From contig CANLCT010000028.1 of the NCBI GenBank assembly GCA_947489195.1, positions 1-57,562 on the forward strand: a stretch of 57,562 nucleotides of DNA, read 5' to 3'. This DNA is from an uncultured Aquimarina sp. (lineage in GTDB: Bacteria > Bacteroidota > Bacteroidia > Flavobacteriales > Flavobacteriaceae). A program made the position numbers and the translations under genes. This document shows, piece after piece, positions 33,741 to 41,829 of this stretch. The notes below the pieces were generated by a model that saw only the letters and a list, made by a program, of their open reading frames with translations, made no database searches and was not told the DNA's origin. Every line of letters starts with the position of its first letter. Within the stretch, counting starts at the first letter, position 1.

Positions 33741-34880
33741 ATGAATTTCGATTATTCAGAAACGCAGCAAATGGTTGCAGAAGCTGCAAAAAACTTCGCA
33801 ATACAGTACATTAAACCATACGTAATGGAATGGGATGAAAGTCAAACGTTTCCCACTCATGTATTTAAAAAAGCAGGAGAGTTAGGTTTTATGGGGGTAC
33901 TAGTGCCTGAGGTTTATGGAGGATCAGGCCTTGGGTACCATGAGTATATTGCTATTATTGAAGAAATTTCAAAAGTAGATCCATCGATTGGACTTTCTGT
34001 AGCAGCGCATAATTCATTATGTACAAATCATATTTTATCTTTTGGAAATGAAGAGCAAAAGAAAAAGTGGATTCCTAAATTGGCTTCGGCAGAACTAATA
34101 GGAGCATGGGGTCTTACGGAGCATAATACGGGTAGTGATGCTGGAGGAATGAATACTACGGCAGTACTCGATGGCGATTCTTATGTATTAAATGGAGCAA
34201 AAAACTTTATTACTCATGGTGAAACTGGTGATATTGCTGTAGTAATAGCGCGTACAGGTGAAAAAGGAGATTCTCATGGAATGTCTGCTTTTGTTGTTGA
34301 AAGAGGAACAAAAGGTTTTTTGGCAGGTAAAAAAGAAAATAAATTAGGCATGCGTGCCAGCGAAACGGCAGAGCTTATTTTTCAAGACTGTAGAATACCT
34401 AAAGAAAATTTATTAGGAGATTTGGGTGAAGGTTTTATTCAGTCAATGAAAATTTTAGATGGAGGAAGAATATCAATAGGCGCTTTGTCTATAGGTATTG
34501 CAAAAGGAGCAGCAGAAGCTGCTATTCAGTATTCTAAAGAGCGTGAGCAATTTGGTAAACCAATTTGTAAGTTCCAGGGAATTAGCTTTAAACTAGCTGA
34601 TATGGCAACAAAAATTGAAGCTGCCGAATTGATGTTGCATAAGGCGGCTTATTTAAAAAATAAGGGAGAAAGTGTAACAAAAATTGGGGCGATGAGTAAA
34701 ATGTATGCAAGTGAAATTTGTGTAGAAATAGCCAATGATGCAGTGCAAGTACACGGAGGCTATGGCTATACTAAAGATTATCCTGTAGAAAAGTTTTATC
34801 GAGATTCAAAATTGTGTACCATTGGTGAGGGGACAACAGAGATTCAAAAACTAGTAATAGCAAGAGAAATTCTGAAATAA
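33741..34880 (+). CDS. Acyl-CoA dehydrogenase
   Basis: 379-residue FAD enzyme that introduces the alpha-beta double bond in acyl-CoA, passing electrons to ETF. Family signatures are [16 protein letters not shown] (FAD/substrate loop), the helical core [10 protein letters not shown], and the C-terminal [30 protein letters not shown] carries the likely catalytic Glu. It looks like the short- or branched-chain type, but chain length cannot be fixed by eye. Monocistronic as far as seen. Confidence 0.93.
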   Translation: MNFDYSETQQMVAEAAKNFAIQYIKPYVMEWDESQTFPTHVFKKAGELGFMGVLVPEVYGGSGLGYHEYIAIIEEISKVDPSIGLSVAAHNSLCTNHILSFGNEEQKKKWIPKLASAELIGAWGLTEHNTGSDAGGMNTTAVLDGDSYVLNGAKNFITHGETGDIAVVIARTGEKGDSHGMSAFVVERGTKGFLAGKKENKLGMRASETAELIFQDCRIPKENLLGDLGEGFIQSMKILDGGRISIGALSIGIAKGAAEAAIQYSKEREQFGKPICKFQGISFKLADMATKIEAAELMLHKAAYLKNKGESVTKIGAMSKMYASEICVEIANDAVQVHGGYGYTKDYPVEKFYRDSKLCTIGEGTTEIQKLVIAREILK

Positions 34881-34946
34881 CCAATTGTTTAAAATTAGGT
34901 TATAAAATAAACTAACTACTTTGTAGTAAAAATAAGAGAAAAAACT

Positions 34947-34975
34947 TTGTAGGTTGTAAAAAGGTAGTATATTTG
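34947..34975 (+). promoter_or_regulatory. Promoter of rpsU
   Basis: TTG (34947-34949), 18-base spacer, TATATTTG (34968-34975): a full consensus match. Predicted start near 34982, giving a leader of about 29 bases that carries the Shine-Dalgarno. Confidence 0.8.
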
Positions 34976-34997
34976 CAGCCTAATAATTCTTAAAGAG

Positions 34998-35004
34998 AGG
35001 AGGT
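34998..35004 (+). promoter_or_regulatory. rpsU: Strong Shine-Dalgarno of rpsU
   Basis: AGGAGGT is a full match to the anti-Shine-Dalgarno, six bases before the ATG. I saw no comparable site at the other starts I examined here, as expected for Bacteroidota. In this phylum the anti-SD is occluded by bS21, bS18 and bS6, and rpsU keeps its SD, consistent with autoregulation by bS21 level. Confidence 0.85.
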
Positions 35005-35010
35005 CAAACT

Positions 35011-35205
35011 ATGTTAATTATACCAATTAAAGACGGAGAAAATATAGATAGAGCGCTAAAGCGTTTTAAGCGAAAGTTCGATAGAACTGGAACAATGCGT
35101 GCGCTTAGAGGGCGTCAGCAATTTAAAAAACCTTCTGTAGTTCGCAGAGCTCAAATTCAAAAAGCTCAGTATATACAAGGACTTAGAGATGCAGAAAATA
35201 TCTAA
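35011..35205 (+). CDS. rpsU: 30S ribosomal protein bS21
   Basis: 64 residues, highly basic: MLIIPIKDGENIDRALKRFKRKFDRTG is the bS21 signature. It belongs to the 30S platform next to the 3' end of 16S rRNA. It has its own promoter, an exceptional SD and a strong terminator, so it is an independent unit. Confidence 0.97.
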   Translation: MLIIPIKDGENIDRALKRFKRKFDRTGTMRALRGRQQFKKPSVVRRAQIQKAQYIQGLRDAENI

Positions 35206-35244
35206 GTCGATTGTGTAAACAACGTCTTTAGGATATAAATATAT

Positions 35245-35274
35245 AGCCTTACTCGAAAGAGTAAGGCTTTTTTG
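35245..35274 (+). terminator. Terminator after rpsU
   Basis: Ten-base stem AGCCTTACTC/GAGTAAGGCT with a GAAA tetraloop and six T. Confidence 0.95.
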
Positions 35275-35301
35275 TTTAAAATGTTTGTGTTAATTTGTGG
35301 T

Positions 35302-36198
35302 ATGTTAATAGATCAATTTAAGGATTATATGCTGCTCGAACGAAATTGTTCTGAGCTAACCGTTAAAGCTTATGTGTCAGATTTAACAGCGTTTGTTTTT
35401 TTTTTAGAAAATGAACATGCTGCTATGGATTTGGTTAAGGTGAACTATCCTGAAATTAGGCAGTGGATAGTAGAATTGGTTGATAATGGAGTTTCTAATC
35501 GCAGTATTAACCGAAAAATAGCCTCGTTAAAAGCGTTTTATTTATTTCTTCAAAAAACGGAAGTTGTTAAGGTGGGTCCATTGGCAAAACATAAGTCTTT
35601 GAAAACGGAATCTAAAGTAAAATTGCCCTTTTCGGAAGAGGAGATTAAAGGTGCTTTAAGTTTGTTTAATGAAGATTTGAATGATTTTTTTCAATTGAGA
35701 GATCGTTTAATAATAGAAGTGTTGTATGTTACGGGTATACGTAGGGCAGAATTGGTGGGGTTGACAATCGGTAGTGTGGATCTTTTTTCAAATACATTAA
35801 AGGTGTTAGGTAAGCGAAATAAGGAGCGTATAGTGCCTTTATTGGGGGTGACTATTAAGTTGCTTTCTGAGTATATAGAGGGGTATAAAAGCCGTTACGT
35901 AGCCGAAAAATCAAGCCCTTTATTTCTGACAAATAAGGGTGTTAAAATTTATGAAAACTTTGTCTTTCGCTTAATAAATTCTTACTTTGGTAAGGTATCT
36001 GTTAAAAACAATAAAAGTCCTCATGTTTTGCGTCATTCTTTTGCGACTCATTTATTAAAGAATGGTGCGGATTTGAATTCTGTTAAAGAATTGTTGGGGC
36101 ATTCGAGTTTGGCGGCGACCCAAGTGTATACGCATAATAATATTGCAGAGCTCACTAAGGTTTATAAGAAATCTCATCCTCGAAACAAAAATGTTTAA
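35302..36198 (+). CDS. Tyrosine recombinase XerC/XerD family
   Basis: 298 residues from the ATG at 35302. An in-frame upstream reading from 35272 starts inside the terminator T run and is rejected. The N-terminal SAM-like core-binding domain is about 1-85. The catalytic domain has Arg in TGIRRAEL, Lys in LGKRNKER, HVLRHSFATH, LLGHSSLAATQ, and the nucleophile Tyr in QVYTHN. Length and chromosomal setting fit a housekeeping Xer recombinase resolving chromosome dimers rather than a phage integrase. XerC versus XerD is not decided. Confidence 0.9.
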   Translation: MLIDQFKDYMLLERNCSELTVKAYVSDLTAFVFFLENEHAAMDLVKVNYPEIRQWIVELVDNGVSNRSINRKIASLKAFYLFLQKTEVVKVGPLAKHKSLKTESKVKLPFSEEEIKGALSLFNEDLNDFFQLRDRLIIEVLYVTGIRRAELVGLTIGSVDLFSNTLKVLGKRNKERIVPLLGVTIKLLSEYIEGYKSRYVAEKSSPLFLTNKGVKIYENFVFRLINSYFGKVSVKNNKSPHVLRHSFATHLLKNGADLNSVKELLGHSSLAATQVYTHNNIAELTKVYKKSHPRNKNV

Positions 36199-36228
36199 AC
36201 AGTTACGCATTGTCTAATCTTAAATATA

Positions 36229-36540
36229 ATGTGTATGAAAGTAAATGTTCAGTCTGTAAATTTTAATGTAGATCAAAAGCTAGTTTCGTTTACAAAAGAA
36301 AAATTAACCAAGTTAGAGGGGCACTTTAGTAAGATTATTTCTGCGGAAGTTTTTATGAAAGTTCAAAACACAAGTGCAAAAGAAAATAAAATCACAGAAA
36401 TTTTATTAAATATTCCGGGCGGTGAATTTGTGGCGAAAAAGACTTATAAAACATTTGAAGAGGGTGTGGATCAATGCCTTAATTGCTTAGAAAGGCAGTT
36501 GGGGAAATTTAAGGAGAAACAAAAAATGAGATTAGTTTGA
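36229..36540 (+). CDS. hpf: Ribosome hibernation-promoting factor, short HPF/RaiA type
   Basis: 103 residues with the HPF fold: VNVQSVNFNVDQKLVSFTKEKLTKLEGHFSKI, then ISAEVFMKVQN, then KTYKTFEEGVDQCLNCLERQLGKFKEK. It binds the 30S decoding site in stationary phase. No C-terminal dimerisation domain, so it is the short form. ATG codons at 36229 and 36235 are both possible. Lies 30 bases after the recombinase gene and may share its transcript. Confidence 0.9.
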   Translation: MCMKVNVQSVNFNVDQKLVSFTKEKLTKLEGHFSKIISAEVFMKVQNTSAKENKITEILLNIPGGEFVAKKTYKTFEEGVDQCLNCLERQLGKFKEKQKMRLV

Positions 36541-36559
36541 AATTTTTTTTAAAAAAGTT

Positions 36560-36589
36560 TTGGTGAATCGTAAAACAGTTATATATTTG
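36560..36589 (+). promoter_or_regulatory. Promoter of the tRNA-tuf operon
   Basis: TTG (36560-36562), 19-base spacer, TATATTTG (36582-36589). The transcript would begin near 36596, inside the hairpin at 36593-36610. Confidence 0.8.
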
Positions 36590-36592
36590 CAT

Positions 36593-36610
36593 CCCGTTAG
36601 CAATAACGGG
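36593..36610 (+). other. Hairpin at the 5' end of the tRNA-tuf transcript
   Basis: CCCGTTA (36593-36599) pairs with TAACGGG (36604-36610) across a four-base loop. It falls at the predicted transcription start. It may be a leader stem-loop or a DNA palindrome for a regulator. Confidence 0.5.
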
Positions 36611-36641
36611 GTGCTTTTTTAAAAGCGCTAAACGGTAAAAA

Positions 36642-36715
36642 GCCGATATAGCTCAGCTGGCTAGAGCAGCTGATTTGTAATCAGCAGGTCGTGGGTTCGA
36701 GTCCCTCTATCGGCT
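36642..36715 (+). tRNA. tRNA-Thr (anticodon TGT)
   Basis: 74 bases. Acceptor GCCGATA pairs with TATCGGC. Anticodon stem GCTGA/TCAGC with loop TTTGTAA. T loop GTTCGAG. No encoded CCA. First of four tRNAs before tuf. Confidence 0.97.
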
Positions 36716-36762
36716 CTTTTTTTAAAGGTGTAAAAGCCTTTGTTTTTGAAATATTGATTTTT

Positions 36763-36844
36763 GGGAAGATACTCAAGCGGCCAACGAGGGCAGACTGTAA
36801 ATCTGCTGTTTTTAACTTCGCAGGTTCGAATCCTGCTCTTCCCA
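36763..36844 (+). tRNA. tRNA-Tyr (anticodon GTA)
   Basis: 82 bases with a long variable arm. Acceptor GGGAAGA pairs with TCTTCCC. Anticodon stem GCAGA/TCTGC with loop CTGTAAA. T arm with GGTTCGAATCC. No encoded CCA. Confidence 0.97.
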
Positions 36845-36901
36845 CTTTTTTCAAAAAATAATTACATATATTTGCAAGCCTTTAATAGTTTGCTAATAAT
36901 G

Positions 36902-36974
36902 GCGGGAGTAGCTCAGTTGGTAGAGCGTCAGCCTTCCAAGCTGAATGTCGCCGGTTCGAACCCGGTCTCCCGCT
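36902..36974 (+). tRNA. tRNA-Gly (anticodon TCC)
   Basis: 73 bases. Acceptor GCGGGAG pairs with CTCCCGC. Anticodon stem TCAGC/GCTGA with loop CTTCCAA. T arm CCGGTTCGAACCCGG. Confidence 0.97.
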
Positions 36975-37037
36975 CAATGATATAGAACTGCACTTGGTGT
37001 GGTTCTATGTCTATATAAGTAACTCACGTTGCATCAT

Positions 37038-37109
37038 GCCGGTGTAGCTCAGGGGTAGAGCGTTTCCTTGGTAAGGAAGAGGTCACGAGTTCAAATCTCG
37101 TCATTGGCT
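37038..37109 (+). tRNA. tRNA-Thr (anticodon GGT)
   Basis: 72 bases. Acceptor GCCGGTG pairs with CATTGGC using two G-T pairs. Anticodon stem TTTCC/GGAAG with loop TTGGTAA. T loop GTTCAAATC. Together with the TGT species it covers most Thr codons. Confidence 0.95.
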
Positions 37110-37170
37110 CAAACTGTGTAGAACAAATTACTTTTACTAAAAATAAAATTAGAATTAAATAACATTCATT

Positions 37171-38358
37171 ATGGCAAAGGGAACTTTTGATCGTTCGAAA
37201 CCACACTTGAATATCGGTACTATCGGACACGTAGATCACGGTAAAACAACTTTAACTGCTGCAATTACTAAAGTATTGGCAGATGCAGGTCTTTCTGAAG
37301 CTAGAGATTTCGATACTATCGATAATGCTCCTGAGGAAAAAGAAAGAGGGATTACAATTAATACATCTCACGTAGAATATCAGACTGCTAACCGTCACTA
37401 CGCTCACGTTGACTGTCCAGGTCACGCCGATTACGTAAAGAACATGGTAACTGGAGCTGCGCAAATGGATGGGGCTATTCTTGTGGTAGCTGCAACTGAT
37501 GGGCCAATGCCACAAACACGTGAGCATATCTTATTAGGTCGTCAGGTAGGTATTCCACGTATCGTTGTTTTCTTGAATAAAGTTGACATGGTGGATGATG
37601 AAGAATTATTGGAATTAGTTGATATGGAAGTAAGAGATTTACTTTCTTTCTATGACTATGATGGTGATAATGGTCCTGTTGTGTCAGGTTCTGCTTTAGG
37701 TGCATTAAATGGTGAGCAAAAGTGGGTTGATACAGTGATGGAATTAATGTCGCAAGTTGATGCTTGGATTGAAGAGCCGCTAAGAGAGGTTGATAAAGAT
37801 TTCTTAATGCCAATTGAAGATGTATTCTCAATTACTGGTCGTGGTACAGTTGCTACAGGTCGTATTGAAACTGGTATCGCTAACACTGGAGATCCTGTTG
37901 AGATTATTGGTATGGGTGCTGAAAAGTTAACATCTACAATTACTGGTATTGAAATGTTCCGTCAAATCCTTGATAGGGGTGAGGCAGGAGATAATGCAGG
38001 TATCTTATTAAGAGGTATTGAGAAGTCGCAGATTTCTAGAGGTATGGTTATTACTAAGCCAGGATCTGTTACTCCACATAAAAAATTCAAAGCAGAGGTT
38101 TATATCCTTAAAAAAGAAGAAGGTGGACGTCACACTCCATTCCATAATAACTACCGTCCGCAGTTCTATGTACGTACAACTGATGTAACTGGTAATATTG
38201 CTTTACCTGATGGAGTTGAAATGGTAATGCCTGGAGATAACTTGACTATTACAGTTGAATTGATTCAGACTATTGCAATGAATGTAGGTCTTCGTTTTGC
38301 AATCCGTGAAGGTGGTAGAACAGTAGGTGCAGGTCAGGTAACAGAAATTCTTGACTAA
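37171..38358 (+). CDS. tuf: Elongation factor Tu
   Basis: 395-residue GTPase that delivers aminoacyl-tRNA. G1 is GHVDHGKTT, the switch region contains RGITI, G3 is DCPGH, and G4 is NKVD. Domains II and III are complete, ending [11 protein letters not shown]. It is cotranscribed with four tRNAs, the common Bacteroidota arrangement, and closed by a terminator at 38386. Codon use is visibly biased towards preferred codons, as expected for a highly expressed gene. Confidence 0.99.
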   Translation: MAKGTFDRSKPHLNIGTIGHVDHGKTTLTAAITKVLADAGLSEARDFDTIDNAPEEKERGITINTSHVEYQTANRHYAHVDCPGHADYVKNMVTGAAQMDGAILVVAATDGPMPQTREHILLGRQVGIPRIVVFLNKVDMVDDEELLELVDMEVRDLLSFYDYDGDNGPVVSGSALGALNGEQKWVDTVMELMSQVDAWIEEPLREVDKDFLMPIEDVFSITGRGTVATGRIETGIANTGDPVEIIGMGAEKLTSTITGIEMFRQILDRGEAGDNAGILLRGIEKSQISRGMVITKPGSVTPHKKFKAEVYILKKEEGGRHTPFHNNYRPQFYVRTTDVTGNIALPDGVEMVMPGDNLTITVELIQTIAMNVGLRFAIREGGRTVGAGQVTEILD

Positions 38359-38385
38359 ATTTATTGTTATAAATAAATAAAACGA

Positions 38386-38423
38386 GCGAGGTGTTCTTTT
38401 TTTTAGAATACCTTGCTTTTTTT
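38386..38423 (+). terminator. Terminator after tuf
   Basis: GCGAGGTGTTCT (38386-38397) pairs with AGAATACCTTGC (38405-38416) using two G-T pairs and is followed by seven T. Confidence 0.9.
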
Positions 38424-38444
38424 GAATAAAATTTTATATTTTTG
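38413..38444 (+). promoter_or_regulatory. Promoter of tRNA-Trp-secE-nusG-ribosomal protein operon
   Basis: TATTTTTG (38437-38444) with TTG at 38413-38415 (21-base spacer). The -33 element lies within the 3' arm of the tuf terminator, so the two elements overlap. Confidence 0.65.
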
Positions 38445-38486
38445 CACACCCATTAAAATATGATTTTTTTTGGAAGTGTAAAATAG

Positions 38487-38559
38487 ACGGGTTTAGCTCA
38501 GTTGGTAGAGCACTGGTCTCCAAAACCAGGTGTCGTGAGTTCGAGCCTCGCAACCCGTG
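38487..38559 (+). tRNA. tRNA-Trp (anticodon CCA)
   Basis: 73 bases. Acceptor ACGGGTT pairs with AACCCGT. Anticodon stem CTGGT/ACCAG with loop CTCCAAA. T arm GTGAG/CTCGC. It precedes secE by 15 bases, a widely conserved linkage. Confidence 0.97.
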
Positions 38560-38574
38560 CAAATACTAAGCAAT

Positions 38575-38772
38575 ATGGCAGGAATAGTAAATTATATAAC
38601 AGAATCCTTTTCGGAATTAAAGAATAATGTTTCTTGGACTCCAAGGGCTGAGGCGCAACGATTGACAGTGATTGTTGTTGTGTTTTCTGTCTTGTTTTCA
38701 TTGGCTATTTGGGGTGTTGATACTGCGTTTAGTAAAGTTATCGAGCAGTACTTTAATATAGTTAAACAGTAG
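38575..38772 (+). CDS. secE: Preprotein translocase subunit SecE
   Basis: 65 residues, the short single-helix form. The amphipathic part FSELKNNVSWTPRAEAQRLT is followed by one transmembrane segment (about 30-50). It clamps SecY in the translocon. The ATG at 38575 is chosen because the upstream in-frame start would lie inside tRNA-Trp. Confidence 0.95.
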   Translation: MAGIVNYITESFSELKNNVSWTPRAEAQRLTVIVVVFSVLFSLAIWGVDTAFSKVIEQYFNIVKQ

Positions 38773-38780
38773 TGCGTATT

Positions 38781-39332
38781 ATGGCTGATTCTAACATTAA
38801 AAAATGGTACGTTGTTCGTGCTGTTAGTGGTCAAGAAAATAAAGTTAAAGATTATATAGAGCGCGAAATATCTCAGCAGGGCTTAGATGATTTTGTGGAT
38901 CAGGTGCTGGTGCCTACTGAAAAAGTGATTCAGGTGCGCAATGGTAAAAAGATAAATAAAGAAAGAGTTTATTTTCCTGGCTACATAATGGTTGAAGCAA
39001 ATTTATCTGGTGAAGTGCCGCATATTATTAAGTCTATAAACGGAGTGATTGGTTTTTTAGGGGAAGTTAAAGGAGGGGATCCTGTTCCGTTAAGAAAATC
39101 TGAAGTGAATAGAATGTTAGGTAAGGTGGATGAATTAGCTATTAAGGTTGATAATATTGCTATACCTTACACAGAAGGTGAGACTGTCAAAGTTATTGAT
39201 GGTCCATTTAATGGGTTTAATGGTACTGTAGAAAAGGTGAATGAAGAAAAGCGTAAGCTTGAAGTGATGGTGAAGATATTTGGAAGAAAAACACCTTTAG
39301 AGTTAAGTTACATGCAAGTAGAAAAAGTTTAA
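38781..39332 (+). CDS. nusG: Transcription termination/antitermination protein NusG
   Basis: 183 residues. The NGN domain opens with KKWYVVRAVSGQENKVKDYI and contains ERVYFPGYIMVEA. The C-terminal KOW domain has GETVKVIDGPFNGFNGTVEKV. Links RNA polymerase with Rho or the ribosome. I use the ATG at 38781; the in-frame GTG at 38772 overlaps the secE stop. Confidence 0.97.
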   Translation: MADSNIKKWYVVRAVSGQENKVKDYIEREISQQGLDDFVDQVLVPTEKVIQVRNGKKINKERVYFPGYIMVEANLSGEVPHIIKSINGVIGFLGEVKGGDPVPLRKSEVNRMLGKVDELAIKVDNIAIPYTEGETVKVIDGPFNGFNGTVEKVNEEKRKLEVMVKIFGRKTPLELSYMQVEKV

Positions 39333-39413
39333 ATAACTATTTTATTTTATATCGGAATTGTGTTTTTCTGAGCTTCCACTGAAAAAATGCAATTTCAATA
39401 ATTATTTTTAAAA

Positions 39414-39851
39414 ATGGCAAAAGAAGTAAGTAAGGTTGTAAAACTACAAGTTCGTGGTGGGGCGGCAAATCCATCTCCACCTGTTGGGCCTGCTTTGGGT
39501 GCTGCTGGGGTGAATATCATGGAATTCTGTAAGCAATTCAATGGTAGAACTCAGGATAAAGCTGGTAAAGTGTTACCAGTGGCAATTACGGTATATAAAG
39601 ACAAGTCTTTTGATTTCGTAATTAAAACTCCTCCTGCAGCAGTTCAAATATTGGAAGCAGCAAAAATTAAAAAAGGTTCGGGAGAGCCAAATAGAAAAAA
39701 AGTAGCTTCGGTTACTTGGGATCAGTTAAAAGTTATCGCTGAAGATAAAATGCCTGATTTGAATGCATTTACTGTAGAGTCAGCAATGAGAATGATGGCT
39801 GGTACAGCTCGTTCAATGGGTATTACTGTTAAAGGCGATGCGCCATCTTAA
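39414..39851 (+). CDS. rplK: 50S ribosomal protein uL11
   Basis: 145 residues. [34 protein letters not shown] is the uL11 signature, and the C-terminal rRNA-binding domain ends [10 protein letters not shown]. Part of the GTPase-associated centre. Eighty bases separate it from nusG, the usual place for a leader. Confidence 0.99.
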   Translation: MAKEVSKVVKLQVRGGAANPSPPVGPALGAAGVNIMEFCKQFNGRTQDKAGKVLPVAITVYKDKSFDFVIKTPPAAVQILEAAKIKKGSGEPNRKKVASVTWDQLKVIAEDKMPDLNAFTVESAMRMMAGTARSMGITVKGDAPS

Positions 39852-39869
39852 TCTTTTAAATAGAAAATC

Positions 39870-40565
39870 ATGGCAAAATTAACAAAAAAACAAAAAGATA
39901 CGCGTGCTAAAGTAGACTTTGGTAAAGCGTACTCGATTACAGAAGCGGCTTCTTTGGTAAAAGAAGTAACTACTGTAAATTTTGATGCCTCTGTTGATAT
40001 AGCAGTAAGGTTGAATGTAGATCCTAGAAAAGCAAATCAAATGGTTCGTGGTGTGGTTATTTTACCACATGGTACAGGTAAGGATGTTAAAGTACTTGCT
40101 TTAGTAACCCCAGATAAAGAAGAAGAGGCGAAAGCGGCAGGTGCTGATTTTGTTGGTTTGGATGAATATTTGGCAAAAATCAAAGGTGGTTGGACAGATG
40201 TTGATGTAATTGTGACTATGCCTTCAGTAATGGGTAAATTAGGTCCTTTAGGTAGAGTATTAGGTCCTCGTGGTTTAATGCCTAACCCTAAAACTGGAAC
40301 AGTAACAATGGATGTGGCTAAGGCAGTATCTGATGTAAAAGCTGGTAAAATTGATTTTAAAGTTGATAAAACTGGTATTGTACATGCTGCAGTAGGTAAA
40401 GCATCATTTGATGCTGATAAGTTAGTAGGTAATATTAATGAGTTAGTAAGTACTTTGGTGAAATTAAAACCACAGACAGCTAAAGGAGTTTATGTAAAAT
40501 CAGCGTACATTTCAAGTACAATGAGTCCTGGAATTCAGTTGGATACTAAGGCTTTTGCTGGGTAA
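39870..40565 (+). CDS. rplA: 50S ribosomal protein uL1
   Basis: 231 residues forming the L1 stalk protein. Signatures include [20 protein letters not shown] and [25 protein letters not shown]. In E. coli it also represses its own operon. No L1-like leader site could be confirmed here by eye. Confidence 0.99.
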   Translation: MAKLTKKQKDTRAKVDFGKAYSITEAASLVKEVTTVNFDASVDIAVRLNVDPRKANQMVRGVVILPHGTGKDVKVLALVTPDKEEEAKAAGADFVGLDEYLAKIKGGWTDVDVIVTMPSVMGKLGPLGRVLGPRGLMPNPKTGTVTMDVAKAVSDVKAGKIDFKVDKTGIVHAAVGKASFDADKLVGNINELVSTLVKLKPQTAKGVYVKSAYISSTMSPGIQLDTKAFAG

Positions 40566-40580
40566 TTAAGAATAACGATT

Positions 40581-41096
40581 ATGACAAGAGAAGAAAAATC
40601 AATAGTAATTGAAAACTTAACTGCACAGTTAGCTGAAAATAGTAATATATATATTGCTGATATTTCTGGATTAGATGCAGGGACGACTTCAAATTTACGT
40701 AGAGCTTGTTTTAAAGCTAACGTATCACTTTCAGTAGTGAAAAATACATTGCTTGCAAAAGCAATGGAAGCTTCAGATAAGGATTTTGGTGAGTTGCCAG
40801 CTACTTTGGTGGGGAATACATCAATCATGTTTTCTGAAACTGGTAATGGGCCAGCAAAAGTAATTAAAGAATTTCGTAAGAAATCTGAAAAGCCTTTATT
40901 AAAAGGAGCTTTTGTTGAGTCGGCAATTTTTGTTGGTGACGATAACTTAGATGCACTTGTTAATATCAAGTCTAAAGAAGAGGTTATTGGAGATATTATT
41001 GGATTATTACAATCTCCAGCTAAAAATGTTGTTTCTGCTCTTAAGTCGAGTGGAGGTAAGTTAGCCGGTATCCTTAAAACGTTATCTGAAAAATAG
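40581..41096 (+). CDS. rplJ: 50S ribosomal protein uL10
   Basis: 171 residues. MTREEKSIVIENLTAQLAENSNIYIADISGLD is the uL10 start; the C-terminal helix binds bL12 dimers at the stalk base. An antisense frame over the gene is a shadow. It is spaced 61 bases from rplL. Confidence 0.98.
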   Translation: MTREEKSIVIENLTAQLAENSNIYIADISGLDAGTTSNLRRACFKANVSLSVVKNTLLAKAMEASDKDFGELPATLVGNTSIMFSETGNGPAKVIKEFRKKSEKPLLKGAFVESAIFVGDDNLDALVNIKSKEEVIGDIIGLLQSPAKNVVSALKSSGGKLAGILKTLSEK

Positions 41097-41157
41097 ATAA
41101 CACTAGCGTGTGCGCACAATTATTATATTATATAAAAACTATTTAAAACGATAGAAA

Positions 41158-41535
41158 ATGGCAGATTTAAAAGAATTCGCAGAACAATTAGTAAACTTAA
41201 CTGTTAAGGAAGTAAATGAATTAGCAGATATTCTTAAAGAGGAGTATGGTATTGAGCCAGCAGCAGCAGCAGTAGCTGTAGCAGCAGGTGGTGGAGCAGC
41301 AGGTGGTGATGCAGCTGAAGAAAAAACTGAATTTGATGTTGTGTTAAAAGCAGCAGGTGGATCTAAGTTAGCAGTAGTTAAATTGGTTAAAGAATTAACT
41401 GGTTTAGGTCTTAAAGAAGCTAAAGGTTTAGTTGATGATGCTCCAAGTAACATCAAAGAAGGAGTTACTAAAGATGAAGCAGAAGCATTAAAAGCTCAAT
41501 TAGAAGAAGCTGGTGCTGAAGTAGAGCTTAAGTAA
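41158..41535 (+). CDS. rplL: 50S ribosomal protein bL12
   Basis: 125 residues. An N-terminal dimerisation domain (1-35) and an Ala/Gly-rich hinge (about 38-55) precede the factor-binding domain ([41 protein letters not shown]). It recruits translational GTPases. A long hairpin follows before rpoB. Confidence 0.99.
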   Translation: MADLKEFAEQLVNLTVKEVNELADILKEEYGIEPAAAAVAVAAGGGAAGGDAAEEKTEFDVVLKAAGGSKLAVVKLVKELTGLGLKEAKGLVDDAPSNIKEGVTKDEAEALKAQLEEAGAEVELK

Positions 41536-41551
41536 GCTTTTATATTAAAAT

Positions 41552-41602
41552 CACAAAGGTTTAGACCCTGAGTTTGTTCTCAGTGGTCTAGACCATTTTG
41601 TG
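41552..41602 (+). promoter_or_regulatory. Long hairpin in the rplL-rpoB spacer (attenuator or processing site)
   Basis: The outer arms CACAAA and TTTGTG, the middle arms GGTTTAGACC and GGTCTAGACC (one G-T pair) and the inner CTGAG/CTCAG form one nearly continuous stem of about 21 pairs with small bulges and a six-base loop. There is no long T run, so partial termination or RNase III cleavage is more likely than full termination. The rest of 41603-41829 is AT-rich with no gene. Confidence 0.75.
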
Positions 41603-41829
41603 TATATAGAACTTAGGTTTTATATTTTGTTAATTAATCAATAGATTACTTAACTATATAACGAGCAAGATTGCTCAATATTTTTTGCATAAGACAATAT
41701 TATTGTTTTTGTGTTTTTGTGTGTTAATAAAAACTATTGTAACTTAAAACAAAACTATGTAAGAAGTTTTCTTTTAAGTTTTGGTAGTCTTACATACTAA
41801 TTATTTTGATAATTTAATTCTATCCATTG

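Noticed and set aside
35302..36198. Tyrosine recombinase as a phage or island integrase
   Set aside because: Its length, domain order and position beside rpsU and hpf, with no attachment-site repeats or phage genes, fit a housekeeping Xer protein. The tRNA genes downstream are intact and show no duplicated ends.
37475..37831. Antisense frames over tuf
   Set aside because: EF-Tu is certain on the plus strand; the antisense frames are His/Gln-rich shadows.
39333..39413. uL1 autoregulatory leader before rplK
   Set aside because: The spacer is the right place, but I could not draw a convincing L1 stalk mimic by eye. Left unannotated.
40535..41119. Long antisense frame (194 codons) over rplJ
   Set aside because: rplJ on the other strand is unmistakable, and the antisense product has no family likeness. 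It is a shadow caused by codon bias.
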